Below, one piece after another: positions 48,619 to 60,269 of a stretch of DNA of 64,000 bases. This DNA is from Chloroflexota bacterium (GTDB lineage Bacteria; Chloroflexota; Anaerolineae; B4-G1; DUEL01): positions 1 to 64,000 of the forward strand of contig JADBJJ010000025.1 of NCBI GenBank assembly GCA_014874475.1, in the 5' to 3' direction. Position numbers and translations under genes: made by a program. Each line of letters starts with the position of its first letter. Position 1 is the first letter of the stretch. The notes below the pieces were generated by a model. The model ran no database searches, was not told the origin of the DNA, and saw nothing but the letters and a program-made list of their open reading frames with translations.

Positions 48619-50616
48619 TTATTGTTGCTCCATTGCAGGGAGTAGAAAAGTGAAGGTAGTGCCTTCGCCGGGCCGGCTCTCCACCCATACTCGTCCGCCG
48701 TGTTTCTCAACGATGGACTTCACAATAGAGAGCCCGAGGCCAGTGCCTTCAATGTCTTCTGTCTCCGGGCGCTGGACGCGGTAGAACCGATCAAACACAT
48801 GAGGGAGATCTTCCGGTGGGATGCCGATTCCGCTATCGGCGACTCGCACAACAATGTAACCGTCCCGATACTCGGCGCTGATGGCAATCCATCCTCCCTC
48901 CCGATTGTATTTCACCGCATTGCTGAGGAGGTTCTCCATCACCCGACGCAACCGATGGGGATTCCCCCGGATGAGCGGAAGCGGGGTCAGTTCCCACCGC
49001 AAACTCAGCCCCTTCTCCGCGGCAATCTGACGGTAACCGTCCACCACCGCGTCTATGATGCTCTCCAGATGGAAGGGTTCCATCTCCATGTCGGTGCTCG
49101 CCTCAATGCGGCCCAGTTCCAGCAAATCACCCACCAGGGTTGTGATATGGGCTATACTTCGGCGAATCTTTCCCAAGAAGTCCTGCTGCTGCTCTGTAAG
49201 CGGTCCTACTTTTTCCAGAAGGTCCACGTATCCCCGAATGGCAGCCAGGGGGCTCCTCAGGTCATGAGATACGGTGGCCAGGAATTCCGCTTTGATCCGA
49301 TCCAGTTCCTTAACCTGGGTGATGTCGTGCATCATCAGGACGTATCCCACGCCCTTTACCGGGGTCAACTGGGCGCTGTAGGTGCGTCCACCGGGAATCC
49401 AGACCTCGGCGTGATAACTTTTCGGAGCACGGCTGGCTTTCCAGAGCATGTCCTGCAAGGTGTTATGGGATATGACTTCCAGGGCCTTCTTCCCGATAAC
49501 CTCCGGAGAGAACCGCAAAGTGGCTGTAGCCGCAGGATTGCAAAGGAGGATGCGCATCTCGGGGTCCAGGATGAGGATCAGTTCTTCAGTTGCCTGGAGA
49601 ACGGCTTCCAGTTTCTGTCGTTCCTCCTCCGTCTCATCGTAGAGACAGGCGTTTTCCAGCGCGATGGCGGCGTAGTCGGCCAGGGCGCAGAGGAGACGGA
49701 CGTCGTGGGGGGTGAAAGAACGGGGTTTCTCCCGATTCATAACGCCCAGGAGTCCAAAAATGCCCCGTTCCGGCGTACGGAGAGGAGCATAGATGAGGGA
49801 GTGGACCAGATATCCCGTCACCACTTTGGGCTGCCCATCGGTGATGAGCAAGGGCTCACCACTTTGGAAGACTCGCCCGGCGAGAGAGTCCTGCACGGGG
49901 ATGCGGAATTCGCGCGCATGCTTCTCGTCCACGTTTTTTGCGGCCCGAAGTATCAGTTCACCCGTCTTCGGGTCCAGCAGAAGGAGCAGCCCCTCTTCGG
50001 CCCGGGTCAGAAAGACGGCAGCCTCTACAACGCGGGTCAGCACGACTTCCAGGTCCAGCCGCGAAGTGACAGAGCGTCCGATGGAATAAAGGGTGTTCAG
50101 TTCCTGTATCTGTTGTTGCAGTCGGCGGTTGGCTTCCTCCAGTTGAGCGACCAGTTGGTCCCGTTCCCGACGCAAACGGATTTCCATCAGGGCCCGCTCT
50201 ATCGCCCGGGCCATCTCCTGGGGCTCAAAGGGCTTGATGACGTAATCCCGCACGCCCAGGCGGAAGGCCTGAACAGCCAGGTCCTCGGAGCCGAACGCGG
50301 TCATAAAAATCACCGGAATCTGGATATTCTGGTCCCGCATAGCCCGGAGGACCTGAATGCCGGTCATTCCCGGCATCTGCTCATCCAGGATCAATAGGTC
50401 TGGACGGCTTTCCATCAGCAGCCGGAAACCGTCCGCGCCGTTGTTGGCGGTCAGCACCCGGTAACCGGCAGGTTCCAGGATGAGGTTAGCAATGATATCG
50501 CGTACTTCGTTACTATCGTCTACAACCAGCACCCTTTCTCCGGCCAAAGGACTCCTTCCAGAAATGGTGCCAAACGGCGCAGATTTTCGTGGGGACGGTT
50601 CCTCACCATAAGCCAT
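48619..50616 (-). CDS. Receiver-GAF-PAS histidine kinase (sensor)
   Basis: A 665-residue cytosolic sensor kinase. Order: receiver (about 28-145; VVDDSN, LLILDEQMPGMTG, FMTAFG, IKPFEP), a coiled coil (to about 180), GAF (about 190-335), PAS (about 345-450), HisKA with phospho-acceptor in VSHDLRSPLAAIRG (about 445-460), and HATPase (N box ENLLSNAVKYN, then DSGIGIPPEDL, GTGLGLSIVKSI, GEGTTFTFLLP). No membrane segment is seen, so it reads an internal or phosphorelay signal. It is transcribed just after a lytic transglycosylase (gap 10 bases), suggesting a link with cell-wall state. Confidence 0.9.
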   Translation of the reverse strand: MAYGEEPSPRKSAPFGTISGRSPLAGERVLVVDDSNEVRDIIANLILEPAGYRVLTANNGADGFRLLMESRPDLLILDEQMPGMTGIQVLRAMRDQNIQIPVIFMTAFGSEDLAVQAFRLGVRDYVIKPFEPQEMARAIERALMEIRLRRERDQLVAQLEEANRRLQQQIQELNTLYSIGRSVTSRLDLEVVLTRVVEAAVFLTRAEEGLLLLLDPKTGELILRAAKNVDEKHAREFRIPVQDSLAGRVFQSGEPLLITDGQPKVVTGYLVHSLIYAPLRTPERGIFGLLGVMNREKPRSFTPHDVRLLCALADYAAIALENACLYDETEEERQKLEAVLQATEELILILDPEMRILLCNPAATATLRFSPEVIGKKALEVISHNTLQDMLWKASRAPKSYHAEVWIPGGRTYSAQLTPVKGVGYVLMMHDITQVKELDRIKAEFLATVSHDLRSPLAAIRGYVDLLEKVGPLTEQQQDFLGKIRRSIAHITTLVGDLLELGRIEASTDMEMEPFHLESIIDAVVDGYRQIAAEKGLSLRWELTPLPLIRGNPHRLRRVMENLLSNAVKYNREGGWIAISAEYRDGYIVVRVADSGIGIPPEDLPHVFDRFYRVQRPETEDIEGTGLGLSIVKSIVEKHGGRVWVESRPGEGTTFTFLLPAMEQQ

Positions 50617-50626
50617 CCCTTTTCTG

Positions 50627-51475
50627 TCAGTGCGTGGCGCTTAAAGTGGTTCTTGAAACGGAAACCACCGTTGGTTCGGATAAGCGGAGGACCTGCCCGT
50701 TCCACCATAACCATAGGCCAACGTCTCCGTCCAGGTCCCCATCGCTGCGAGGGGCAAAGATCAGCGTGGTAGGGCGTCCTTCTACCCCGGCGTCCTTAAG
50801 GCGGAGGGCGACCGGCCGAGCACTGTAGCGGGTCAGTGGGTACTGGGGGCCCAGAACCGTCAGGCCAGTACGCGCCCGGGAGTCCACAGCGGCCAGAGTT
50901 GCCACCCACGGGCCTTCGGCAGGGAGCCCCATGCGGACGGCCACCGCCCGCGCGTAGTGGAACAGGGTATCTTCGGCGTACCGGCGCGGTCCTGAAAACT
51001 GAATCTGTTCCCAGCCGCCGTTATAGGCCGCTAGAGCCAGAAAAAGGTCCCCTCGGGCCTGCCGGATGACGATGGAAAGGGTGCGGGTGCCCCAGAAGAT
51101 GTTCAAGGCCGGGTTCTCCAGTTCCCGGGCGGTGGGGCGCCAGGAGAAACCGGCCTCTTTGGGCATTACGCCCATCAATCCAACGGCTCCCGCTGGGCTA
51201 TGGAGGTGTGGACGCCCGAGGGATTCAGTCCAGATGACTGCTGCGATGAAATCCGGATCTATCCCCCGCCGCCTGGATTCATCCAGGATGAGAGGCTCCC
51301 AGCGAGTAACGTCCGGATGCCAGTAAGGGGAGAGAAGGGATTCCTGGGCCGGCGCGAGAGGTGGTACAGGGTCAGCGAAGGCCGTTTGGGGAAGAAGGCC
51401 CAGTAGCCCCAGCAGGGCCAGGGTGCTGATTCCAGTTCGGATGAAACGGCTTTTGGTCTCAGAGGCGATGCTCAT
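50627..51475 (-). CDS. Lytic transglycosylase (SLT domain), exported
   Basis: A 282-residue protein with signal peptide (about 14-34, LALLGLLGLLPQTAFA). The SLT lysozyme-like domain (about 50-180) has the catalytic Glu in AVIWTESLGRP, then SPAGAVGLMGVMP, NPALNIFWGT and LALAAYNGG, all typical. The C-terminal 90 residues are a small beta-rich part (LTVLGPQYPLTRYS, LIFAPRSDGDLDGDVGLWL). It should cut peptidoglycan at the cell surface, supporting a monoderm-like envelope with a wall. It lies directly upstream of the sensor kinase. Confidence 0.88.
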   Translation of the reverse strand: MSIASETKSRFIRTGISTLALLGLLGLLPQTAFADPVPPLAPAQESLLSPYWHPDVTRWEPLILDESRRRGIDPDFIAAVIWTESLGRPHLHSPAGAVGLMGVMPKEAGFSWRPTARELENPALNIFWGTRTLSIVIRQARGDLFLALAAYNGGWEQIQFSGPRRYAEDTLFHYARAVAVRMGLPAEGPWVATLAAVDSRARTGLTVLGPQYPLTRYSARPVALRLKDAGVEGRPTTLIFAPRSDGDLDGDVGLWLWWNGQVLRLSEPTVVSVSRTTLSATH

Positions 51476-52002
51476 CTCTCCAGGCGGTTGTCCTTTTCCC
51501 TTAATATATCCGAAACGAAATAGATGTCAAGTCGCAGAGAGGGCATCCAGGGCCTGGGGATAAAGAGGCCCATGGGCCCGCCCGTCCCGTCGCCGGGTAT
51601 CTCTACAGAACCGCGTGGGGTCGTAAAAGGTATGAGAGCCGCCGCTGGTTCCCCGACGGTAAGAGAGTGTGGGAAAAATTGACGGACGACTCTTTTCGGG
51701 ACGGGATGGCCGTGAATTTCGGGAACGGGTAATCGTTAACCACGCAGCGAAGGGGCGCCGGGATGGCACTTGGCTGGGCTCCGTGCCGGGCTACGAACTG
51801 GTTTTCAGAGGATCTCTGAACCGTCGGGTTCAGTGGCGAGTCCCTCCTGCAGGGGCTGGAATCTGGCTGGCTGGACGCTTCATAAACTGAAGGGCTTCGT
51901 TTTCTGAGCCTGGGCGTCTCCGCCCGGACCTCTCAGAGCCGCCCCGACGCCGACCGTGGTTTTCCCCAGTCCTACCTAAAGATGGGGGCAAAGTTAAGGC
52001 AG
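51476..52002. other. 527-base gap without recognised gene
   Basis: Short frames on both strands (51527-51769 minus, 51669-51890 plus) lack ribosome sites and family resemblance. One small hairpin (CTGAACC-GTCG-GGTTCAG, 51816-51833) is visible. It may contain the promoter of the transglycosylase-kinase pair, but no convincing hexamers were found. Confidence 0.5.
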
Positions 52003-53283
52003 TTATTCCCTCTTCAGTGCCTCCCAGAAACATCGGGGCAGGGTAAACAGGGTCTGGTGGATATGGCCATCGTAGTAGCGGAGTTTTTCCCGTTCACAGC
52101 GCTGAGAGAGGCGGGATTCCACTTCCTCCGGTGTCAGGTCGCGCGGGTCGTGGACATCCGAAGCCACAATGAATCCCCAGGGCTCTGAAAACGAGGCAAT
52201 CTGGAAGGAACAAGGAGCCAATTTTCCGAAAACGGTGCCCATCATTTGGTAGGTACTGGCGAAAAGACCGATCAAGACACCGGTGCTGCCGGACTGGTTC
52301 ACCAGAATCCCCCCGGGCTTGAGGCAGCGGTGCATAGCCTGAAATATCTCCCGGCTGAGCAGTGGCTCCGACGGGGTGCCTGGCTCTGGCTCCGTCAGGT
52401 CGGAGATAATAATGTCAAACCGGTCCCGGGTCTCCTGGAGGTAGCGAATCGCATCCTCTATCCGGACTTCGGCCCGGGGGTCGTCAAAGGCACCGTCGCT
52501 CCACTCCGGGAGGTAGCGACGGCTGACTTCTATGACCTGAGGGTCAATATCCACCATCACCGCCCGCTCCACGCTCCGATGGCGCAGGACTTCGCGGAGG
52601 GTGGCGCCTTCTCCGCCGCCGAGAATCAGCACCTCTCGCGGGTCGGGGTGGGTGACCATCGCCGGATGGACCAGGGCTTCGTGGTAGATGAATTCATCCG
52701 CTTCCGCCGACTGGATGCGGCCGTCCAGGATAAGACAGCGACCAAAGGCTTCCGTCTCCAGGATATCTATCTGCTGGTAAGCGGAACGGGAAGAATGGAG
52801 AACGGACTTCACCCGCAGCAGCGTCGCTGTGCTGGGGTTGACATAGTCCACAAAGAGCCAGTCCGTGGGGGGCTGAAGCCCCCAACGGGCGGGGGCGAAA
52901 GGACTCGGAGGTTCCGATCCAGGTTCGTCCATAATGGGATGTTCTCCTCTGCCCACGATCATACAGAAGACGCTCTTGGCCTGCAGCGCCTCCACGATGT
53001 AGAAGGCGGCCCGCAGTGGGTCGGTGTGGCCGCAGGTGTAGATGTCGGCTGATGCATAACCATATTCGGGCCAGGTGTGGATGGAGAGGTGGGATTCCCC
53101 CACCACCACCACGCCGCTGACTCCCTGAGGGGAGAACTGGTGGAAGCGAGCATCTAAAACGGTGGCCTTTGCCTGTTTTGCCGCTTCTATCAGAATCCGT
53201 CTGACCTCGGGGAGGTCATTAATTACTGTGGGGTCGCAACCCCGCAATTCCAGCAAGTAATGCACCCCGAGGGGTTGCACCAT
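52003..53283 (-). CDS. speDE: Bifunctional S-adenosylmethionine decarboxylase / spermidine synthase fusion
   Basis: A 426-residue fusion. Residues 1-125 are a prokaryotic AdoMet decarboxylase. The self-cleavage site is E63-S64 in GESHLSIHTWPE, where Ser becomes the pyruvoyl cofactor; TCGHTDP holds the catalytic Cys. After a short linker (about 126-145) comes spermidine synthase: GRCLILDGRIQ, YHEALVHPA, the aminopropyl-donor motif GGGEGAT, and DIIISDLTEPEPG with the catalytic Asp. Usually these are two genes. Fusion would pass decarboxylated AdoMet straight to the transferase. Start ATG follows GAGGAGGTGAGAG. Some SpeD relatives act on ornithine or arginine, so substrate needs testing. Confidence 0.92.
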   Translation of the reverse strand: MVQPLGVHYLLELRGCDPTVINDLPEVRRILIEAAKQAKATVLDARFHQFSPQGVSGVVVVGESHLSIHTWPEYGYASADIYTCGHTDPLRAAFYIVEALQAKSVFCMIVGRGEHPIMDEPGSEPPSPFAPARWGLQPPTDWLFVDYVNPSTATLLRVKSVLHSSRSAYQQIDILETEAFGRCLILDGRIQSAEADEFIYHEALVHPAMVTHPDPREVLILGGGEGATLREVLRHRSVERAVMVDIDPQVIEVSRRYLPEWSDGAFDDPRAEVRIEDAIRYLQETRDRFDIIISDLTEPEPGTPSEPLLSREIFQAMHRCLKPGGILVNQSGSTGVLIGLFASTYQMMGTVFGKLAPCSFQIASFSEPWGFIVASDVHDPRDLTPEEVESRLSQRCEREKLRYYDGHIHQTLFTLPRCFWEALKRE

Positions 53284-53345
53284 CTCTCACCTCCTCTTGT
53301 TAAGATTTCAGGTTGGCGTCTGGAGGATGGCTGCCATCCTCTTTT

Positions 53346-53520
53346 TCACCTCCCCCCTTGTTCCGGCAACTCGCGGATTTCTTCTCTGCTCCCCAACTAC
53401 AACTCTATGGCCTCTTTCGCCATCTCTACGGCTTCCTTCACGGTCTCTCCCACACATCTGATGAGGGAAGGAACCGTCACCGTGTAGCCCCCTTCCGGCT
53501 CTCTCTGCCGAAGAATCCGG
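53346..53520 (-). pseudogene. Decayed HicB-type antitoxin remnant
   Basis: Reading the minus strand gives EPEGGYTVTVPSLIRCVGET then VKEAVEMAKEAIEL and a TAG stop at 53397-53399. The GGYTVTVPxLxxC and EAxxxAKEAIEL blocks are hallmarks of HicB. Beyond the stop the same frame continues LGSREEIRELPEQGG to a TGA at 53346, which looks like the rest of the protein. No start codon or N-terminal strand is evident. No HicA toxin was found beside it. Confidence 0.6.
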
Positions 53521-53545
53521 CCAGCGCGCGGGGTGTTTTCTGCGC

Positions 53546-55264
53546 TTACTCTGTCTCTAACCCCACCAAGCGAGCCCAGGGGCCGTGAATGCCATCGTCG
53601 GTGACGCCGTAGTAGATGCGCACCCGACCGTCTTCCCGCTGGGCCAGGTCGTAGCGCACCTGGCCGCCCCGTTCCCGCTTGCGGATGAGAGCGATGTCTC
53701 CCTCCCAGCGGAGTTGGTCCGGGTCTACTGGGTGGTCTTCCGCCTGGGTGATGGCATAGTGCCAGAGCCGCCGCGCCGATTGGCGGGTGACGTTGGTGAC
53801 CACGTTGCCGTTACGCAGGTCGCGCATAGTGTGGTAGCGAACGCCCTGGCGTTCCTCTGTAGCGATGATTTCCACGCCTGTGCGGGGCGGCTCTATCCCC
53901 ACGCGGGGAAGTTCTGCCTGCTCGGGTTGGGGCCTTTCCCCCGGCTCCGCCGCTACCGCCAGTGCCCGCCGGACCAGGCTGACGATCTCATCCCGCACCG
54001 CCAGACCGGTCTCCGACTCGCTGCGGATGTAGATTTTGCTCTCATCAATGGCATACGGGGGATCGGCCCCGCGGGGCACCAGCAGCCGCACCACTTTCTT
54101 GCCCTGGGTCTCCTGGATGTCGGCGGTGATTTCCAGCGGTGGGGTGATGCGGCGGGCCACTTCGGCCTGGATGGCCTCTATGGCCTGGCGCGGGTTGCCC
54201 ACACCCACCGGGGGCTGTTTCGGGTCGGTGCTGACGCCGATATAGAGGGTGCCCCCGTTGGTATTGGCAAACGCACAAATGTCCCAGAGAATGGCGTCCA
54301 GATACCCGCCGCGCTGGCTATATCGTTCGTGGAAGTCCTGGACAATGGTCGGGCCCTCCTCCCGTGCTGCCTGGATGTAATCAAAGGGCGCCTTTGCCGC
54401 CGGACGGAAGGGCCGGGTGAGAGTGAGATCGTTTCCCAGAAAGACCGCCCGCAGGGCCTGAAAACTGACCTGCGGGAGCAGGACCTCCGTGACCCGGTCG
54501 CCGATGCCCAGGTTGCGCGAGTCGTTGGGGTCCCGGGCCAGTCGGTGGGCATCAGAGCCCTGGATGCAGCGCATGCGGCGCGGGTACTCCGGCTTGGAGC
54601 CGTCAAAGAAGCGGGCCGTCGTCCGGGGCCCTTTCTTATCCAGGTCCGTCACCTCCAGCGCGTGCAGGTTCGGGTCCTGGGTGTAGGCGATGCGGGTCTG
54701 CCCGCCAAAGTCAAAGCCGCGCATGGCCACTCCGTTAGCCGAGTTGGCGTGAGCGGCGATGACGATGCCCCCGGCCTCGGCAATGGCCCGGTACGCGGTC
54801 AGGACGTCCACCGTGGCGCCGACTTCCGCACTCCCCTGGTCCAGTTTCTCCAGTGGGATGTTCAGACGGCGCAGGAGGAACTCCAGTTCCCGCAGGTCTG
54901 TATCCGGGCTGAAGATGCCCAGGATGTGAAAGCCAAAAGTAGCAGTGAATTCAAAACCGGGCAGGACCAGAATTTGGGAAAGCAGGCGGCGATATTCGTT
55001 CAGTTGCTCTTTCTCTTCTTTTCGCAAGCGGCCCAGCCGCTCCAGCAACTCCAGGTGGTGGATTTCCTCCTGCATCCGCCGGTATCCCGCCACGGTGTTG
55101 TGGTCGGTGAAGGCGATGATGTCCAGTCCCTTACTCTCCGCCTGCCGGAGGATGTCCAGAAAAGAGACGTCCGGCTCATAGTAATCGGCGGAGGCGGGGG
55201 TGTGGAGATGGAGGTCCACCCGTCGCCACTGGGCCTGGCTTTTGGATTTTCGTTTGCGGGCCAT
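53546..55264 (-). CDS. PHP-domain / AlbA_2 (Schlafen-type) fusion protein
   Basis: A 572-residue protein. Residues about 15-270 are a PHP phosphoesterase domain: metal motifs [24 protein letters not shown] and GSDAH are all present. Residues about 295-430 match an AlbA_2 divergent AAA-4 domain ([41 protein letters not shown]), found in Schlafen-like and transcription-linked proteins. The C-terminus (about 450-572) is unassigned. PHP and AlbA_2 domains each occur in nucleic-acid and defence proteins. It follows a receiver gene by 13 bases in the Hsp20-Lon operon. Confidence 0.8.
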   Translation of the reverse strand: MARKRKSKSQAQWRRVDLHLHTPASADYYEPDVSFLDILRQAESKGLDIIAFTDHNTVAGYRRMQEEIHHLELLERLGRLRKEEKEQLNEYRRLLSQILVLPGFEFTATFGFHILGIFSPDTDLRELEFLLRRLNIPLEKLDQGSAEVGATVDVLTAYRAIAEAGGIVIAAHANSANGVAMRGFDFGGQTRIAYTQDPNLHALEVTDLDKKGPRTTARFFDGSKPEYPRRMRCIQGSDAHRLARDPNDSRNLGIGDRVTEVLLPQVSFQALRAVFLGNDLTLTRPFRPAAKAPFDYIQAAREEGPTIVQDFHERYSQRGGYLDAILWDICAFANTNGGTLYIGVSTDPKQPPVGVGNPRQAIEAIQAEVARRITPPLEITADIQETQGKKVVRLLVPRGADPPYAIDESKIYIRSESETGLAVRDEIVSLVRRALAVAAEPGERPQPEQAELPRVGIEPPRTGVEIIATEERQGVRYHTMRDLRNGNVVTNVTRQSARRLWHYAITQAEDHPVDPDQLRWEGDIALIRKRERGGQVRYDLAQREDGRVRIYYGVTDDGIHGPWARLVGLETE

Positions 55265-55277
55265 TGGGTCGTGAACG

Positions 55278-55633
55278 TCAACGATTTTCCAGCAAGGTGC
55301 CGACGGTCCTGATCATTTCGTCCGGGATGAAGGGTTTCATCAGGAAGCAGTTGGCCCCTGCCTCCAGGCATTGCTTCCGATAGTCCATCCCGGAGGTCAT
55401 CACCACCGGGATGTTCGTCAGTTCCGGTTCCTGGCGCATCTGGCGAACCACATCCAGCGTTTCCTTTCCCTGAACGCGCACATCCATCAGGACAGCATCC
55501 GGTTGGACCTGCCGGATGATGGGTAGGATTTCCTGGTAGCGTTGAGCAATAACGACCTCAAAGCTTTCCAGTTCAAATATAGTACGCATCAGGCGGCTCA
55601 TCAGGGGATCATCGTCCACGATGACGATTTTCC

Positions 55634-55637
<4 letters not shown>
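55278..55637 (-). CDS. Single-domain response regulator
   Basis: A 119-residue stand-alone receiver: [23 protein letters not shown] (phosphoacceptor Asp), VVMTSGMD (Thr) and [10 protein letters not shown] (Lys). No output domain. It overlaps lon by ATGA and is 13 bases from the PHP/AlbA gene, so a phospho-signal may be wired directly into this proteolysis operon, for instance by binding Lon, the PHP protein or a kinase elsewhere. Confidence 0.88.
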
Positions 55638-58162
<2,525 letters not shown>

Positions 58163-58194
58163 GGTTATCTGTTATCCTGATTATTTATCCTGAG

Positions 58195-58626
58195 TTATCC
58201 AGAGTCCTCACGGTTTCCCGATATCACTGCACGGACCCGACAGGTGGGGGGGCGAGGCACAGAGACCCGGAGAAAGCCATTCTCGTAGGTGGCCTCCACG
58301 CAGTTCGGGTCCACAATCCAGGGCAGATACACCTCCACATGGAATTCGCCGTAGCCAATTTCCATCTGGTAATACATCTGTTTCGGCTCCGGGTCCTGAC
58401 GTACACCCTCAATGACCAGGCGACGTTCGTCCAGAGTGATGGAGAAATCCTCGGCACGCATTCCAGCAATCTCCAGACGGACCACGACGCCGTTCTCGTT
58501 TTCGTAGACGTCGGTGGGGGGCTGCCAAGGGCGCGCCGGGCGCAGGGTGGTCCACCCCACCGCTCTCCAGACCTCTGTGCGGGTTTGCAGCCAGTCCGGA
58601 GCACCGGTTCTGCTCTTCACGACCAT
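58195..58626 (-). CDS. Hsp20 family small heat shock protein
   Basis: A 143-residue alpha-crystallin-type holdase. The domain runs about 35-130: PPTDVYENENGVVVRLEIAG, EDFSITLDERRLVIEG and the late YLPWIVDPNCVEATYENGFLRVSVPR with the conserved A-x-x-x-N-G-(F/V)-L motif. It heads the run Hsp20, Lon, receiver, PHP/AlbA. No CIRCE element or clear heat-shock promoter was seen in the 146 bases upstream. Confidence 0.92.
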   Translation of the reverse strand: MVVKSRTGAPDWLQTRTEVWRAVGWTTLRPARPWQPPTDVYENENGVVVRLEIAGMRAEDFSITLDERRLVIEGVRQDPEPKQMYYQMEIGYGEFHVEVYLPWIVDPNCVEATYENGFLRVSVPRPPTCRVRAVISGNREDSG

Positions 58627-58772
58627 TTCTGACTACTCCGACGGGATAAGCGGATTGCAGACTGCAAATAATTATCGTACCCGGTTTATATTGGTTTTGC
58701 GAAAGAAAAGGGTTAGATTTGTGATAGAAAGTGCGCTGGACGAGAATAATTTTACCACATTGAGGGGAAATT

Positions 58773-59537
58773 TCAAGATGTTTCCGGATTTGCTGCCCGT
58801 TTCCGCCATAATCGGTTCAGTTGGCGATATTTTACTGCCTCATAGTACGCCATCAGCAGGCTTAGCCGCAGGCCGTGCCAGCCATCCCGGAAGCCCTTCA
58901 GAGTGACGAACCGCCACCAGAAATGCCGCACGGCCTGAGAATACGGCGTGTAGAGACGGGGACGAACGCCTTCTCCGAACAGAACGGCCGCGTCGTAGAG
59001 GGTGTACCGTCTCTGGCGGGCGATGAAATCCGCCAGGTCATCGTAATTGTAATGGATAAGGGGGTTTTGCAGATAGCCTGTAGGGCCGTCCACCACAGCG
59101 ATTTCGTGGACCGCGCGCTCCCAGCGGGCATATCCGCGCCGGACTAGGCGCATCTGATAATCGGGATACCAGCCGGCCCCCCGGGTCAGCCGTCCGAAGA
59201 TGTAATTGTGACGGGGCACCCACCAGCCCACTTCCGGCCTATCCCCGGTCACCACTGCCTGAACCTCTGCTGCCAGTTCCGACGGCACCCGTTCGTCGGC
59301 GTCCACGAAAAAAATCCAATCCGCCTCCACCCACTCCAGTGCGACGTTTCGCTGACGGGCGTAGTTCTCAAAAGGGTGTTGCAGAACCTCCGCGCCCATC
59401 TCCTGTGCCAGTTCCACTGTCCGGTCGGTGCTGAAAGAGTCCAGCACCACCCGACGGTCCGCCCAGGCCAGAGTGGTCAGACAATCCACAATGTTTTGCT
59501 CTTCATTATAAGTCAACACCACACCAGCCAGTCCCAT
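58773..59537 (-). CDS. Family 2 glycosyltransferase (WaaE/KdtX-like)
   Basis: A 254-residue GT-A glycosyltransferase. It opens VVLTYNEEQNI, has VLDSFSTDRT and the DxD-type metal motif VDADERV, and NYIFGRLTRGAGWYPDYQMRL, a block shared with LPS core glucosyltransferase WaaE-type enzymes. The ATG at 59537 was chosen for its GGAAGGGTGAG site; 59570 is an alternative. A helix near the C-terminus suggests membrane association. Likely role: glycan or glycolipid assembly at the inner membrane face. Confidence 0.85.
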   Translation of the reverse strand: MGLAGVVLTYNEEQNIVDCLTTLAWADRRVVLDSFSTDRTVELAQEMGAEVLQHPFENYARQRNVALEWVEADWIFFVDADERVPSELAAEVQAVVTGDRPEVGWWVPRHNYIFGRLTRGAGWYPDYQMRLVRRGYARWERAVHEIAVVDGPTGYLQNPLIHYNYDDLADFIARQRRYTLYDAAVLFGEGVRPRLYTPYSQAVRHFWWRFVTLKGFRDGWHGLRLSLLMAYYEAVKYRQLNRLWRKRAANPETS

Positions 59538-59573
59538 CTCACCCTTCCCTTTCCACGTTTCGCGCTTCACTTT

Positions 59574-60269
59574 TCACTTTTCACTCCGCAGATTCCCCCC
59601 CATCCCACCAGCAATCCCCAGAATCTCATCCAGCATCTGCGGGGTCAGGCGGCCCGTCTGAGTGTTCTGGCGGCTGGGGTGGTAGGAGATCAGCAATGTC
59701 GGCAGGGGCGACGGGAAGGGAACCACCGCGCCATGGCGAAACGGGATGGGAGGTACGGCCACACCCTGTCTTTGGAGCAGGGTCCGGTACCCCTCCAGCG
59801 CAATTTGTCCCAGGGCCAGCACCACCCGGACGTTCGGCAGCAGGGCCATCTCCTGGGCCAGGAAGGGGAGACAGTTCTCTATCTCCTGGCGGGAAGGGCG
59901 ATTCTGGGGCGGCGCGCAGCGGACGACCGCCGTCTCAAAGACGCCGCGCAATTCCAGGCCGTCGTCCCGGTGCTCGGAGGTGGGCTGGCTGGCCAGGCCG
60001 GCCCGGTAGAGAGCGGCGGTCAGAGTGGCGCCGGAACCGTCGCCGGTGAACATGCGGCCGGTACGATTGGCGCCGTGAGCCGCCGGGGCCAGCCCGACGA
60101 TCAGAAGCCAGGCATTCCGGTCGCCGAAGCCGGGCAGCGGGCGGCCCCAGTACACCCAGTCCCGGTATGCGCGCCTCCGGGTGCGGGCAACCTCCTCCCG
60201 GTAGGCCACCAGCCGGGGACAGGCCCGGCAGTTCACGATCTCCTGCTGAAGGATGTCCCAACTGTTCAT
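59574..60269 (-). CDS. Type 5 uracil-DNA glycosylase (UdgB)
   Basis: A 231-residue DNA repair enzyme. Iron-sulfur ligands are visible (C14-x2-C17 in NCRACPRL, plus Cys in VRCAPPQNRPS and ENCLPFL). Motif A is GLAPAAHGANRTGRMFTGD, typical of UDGb, which lacks the polar catalytic residue of other families, and motif B is HPSRQN. The enzyme removes uracil and often hypoxanthine or other deaminated bases, common in thermophiles. It overlaps the upstream glycosyltransferase by ATGA. Confidence 0.92.
   Translation of the reverse strand: MNSWDILQQEIVNCRACPRLVAYREEVARTRRRAYRDWVYWGRPLPGFGDRNAWLLIVGLAPAAHGANRTGRMFTGDGSGATLTAALYRAGLASQPTSEHRDDGLELRGVFETAVVRCAPPQNRPSRQEIENCLPFLAQEMALLPNVRVVLALGQIALEGYRTLLQRQGVAVPPIPFRHGAVVPFPSPLPTLLISYHPSRQNTQTGRLTPQMLDEILGIAGGMGGNLRSEK

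Noticed and set aside
51527-51890. Two short opposing frames in the 51.5-52 kb gap
   Set aside because: Neither has a ribosome site or recognisable motif.
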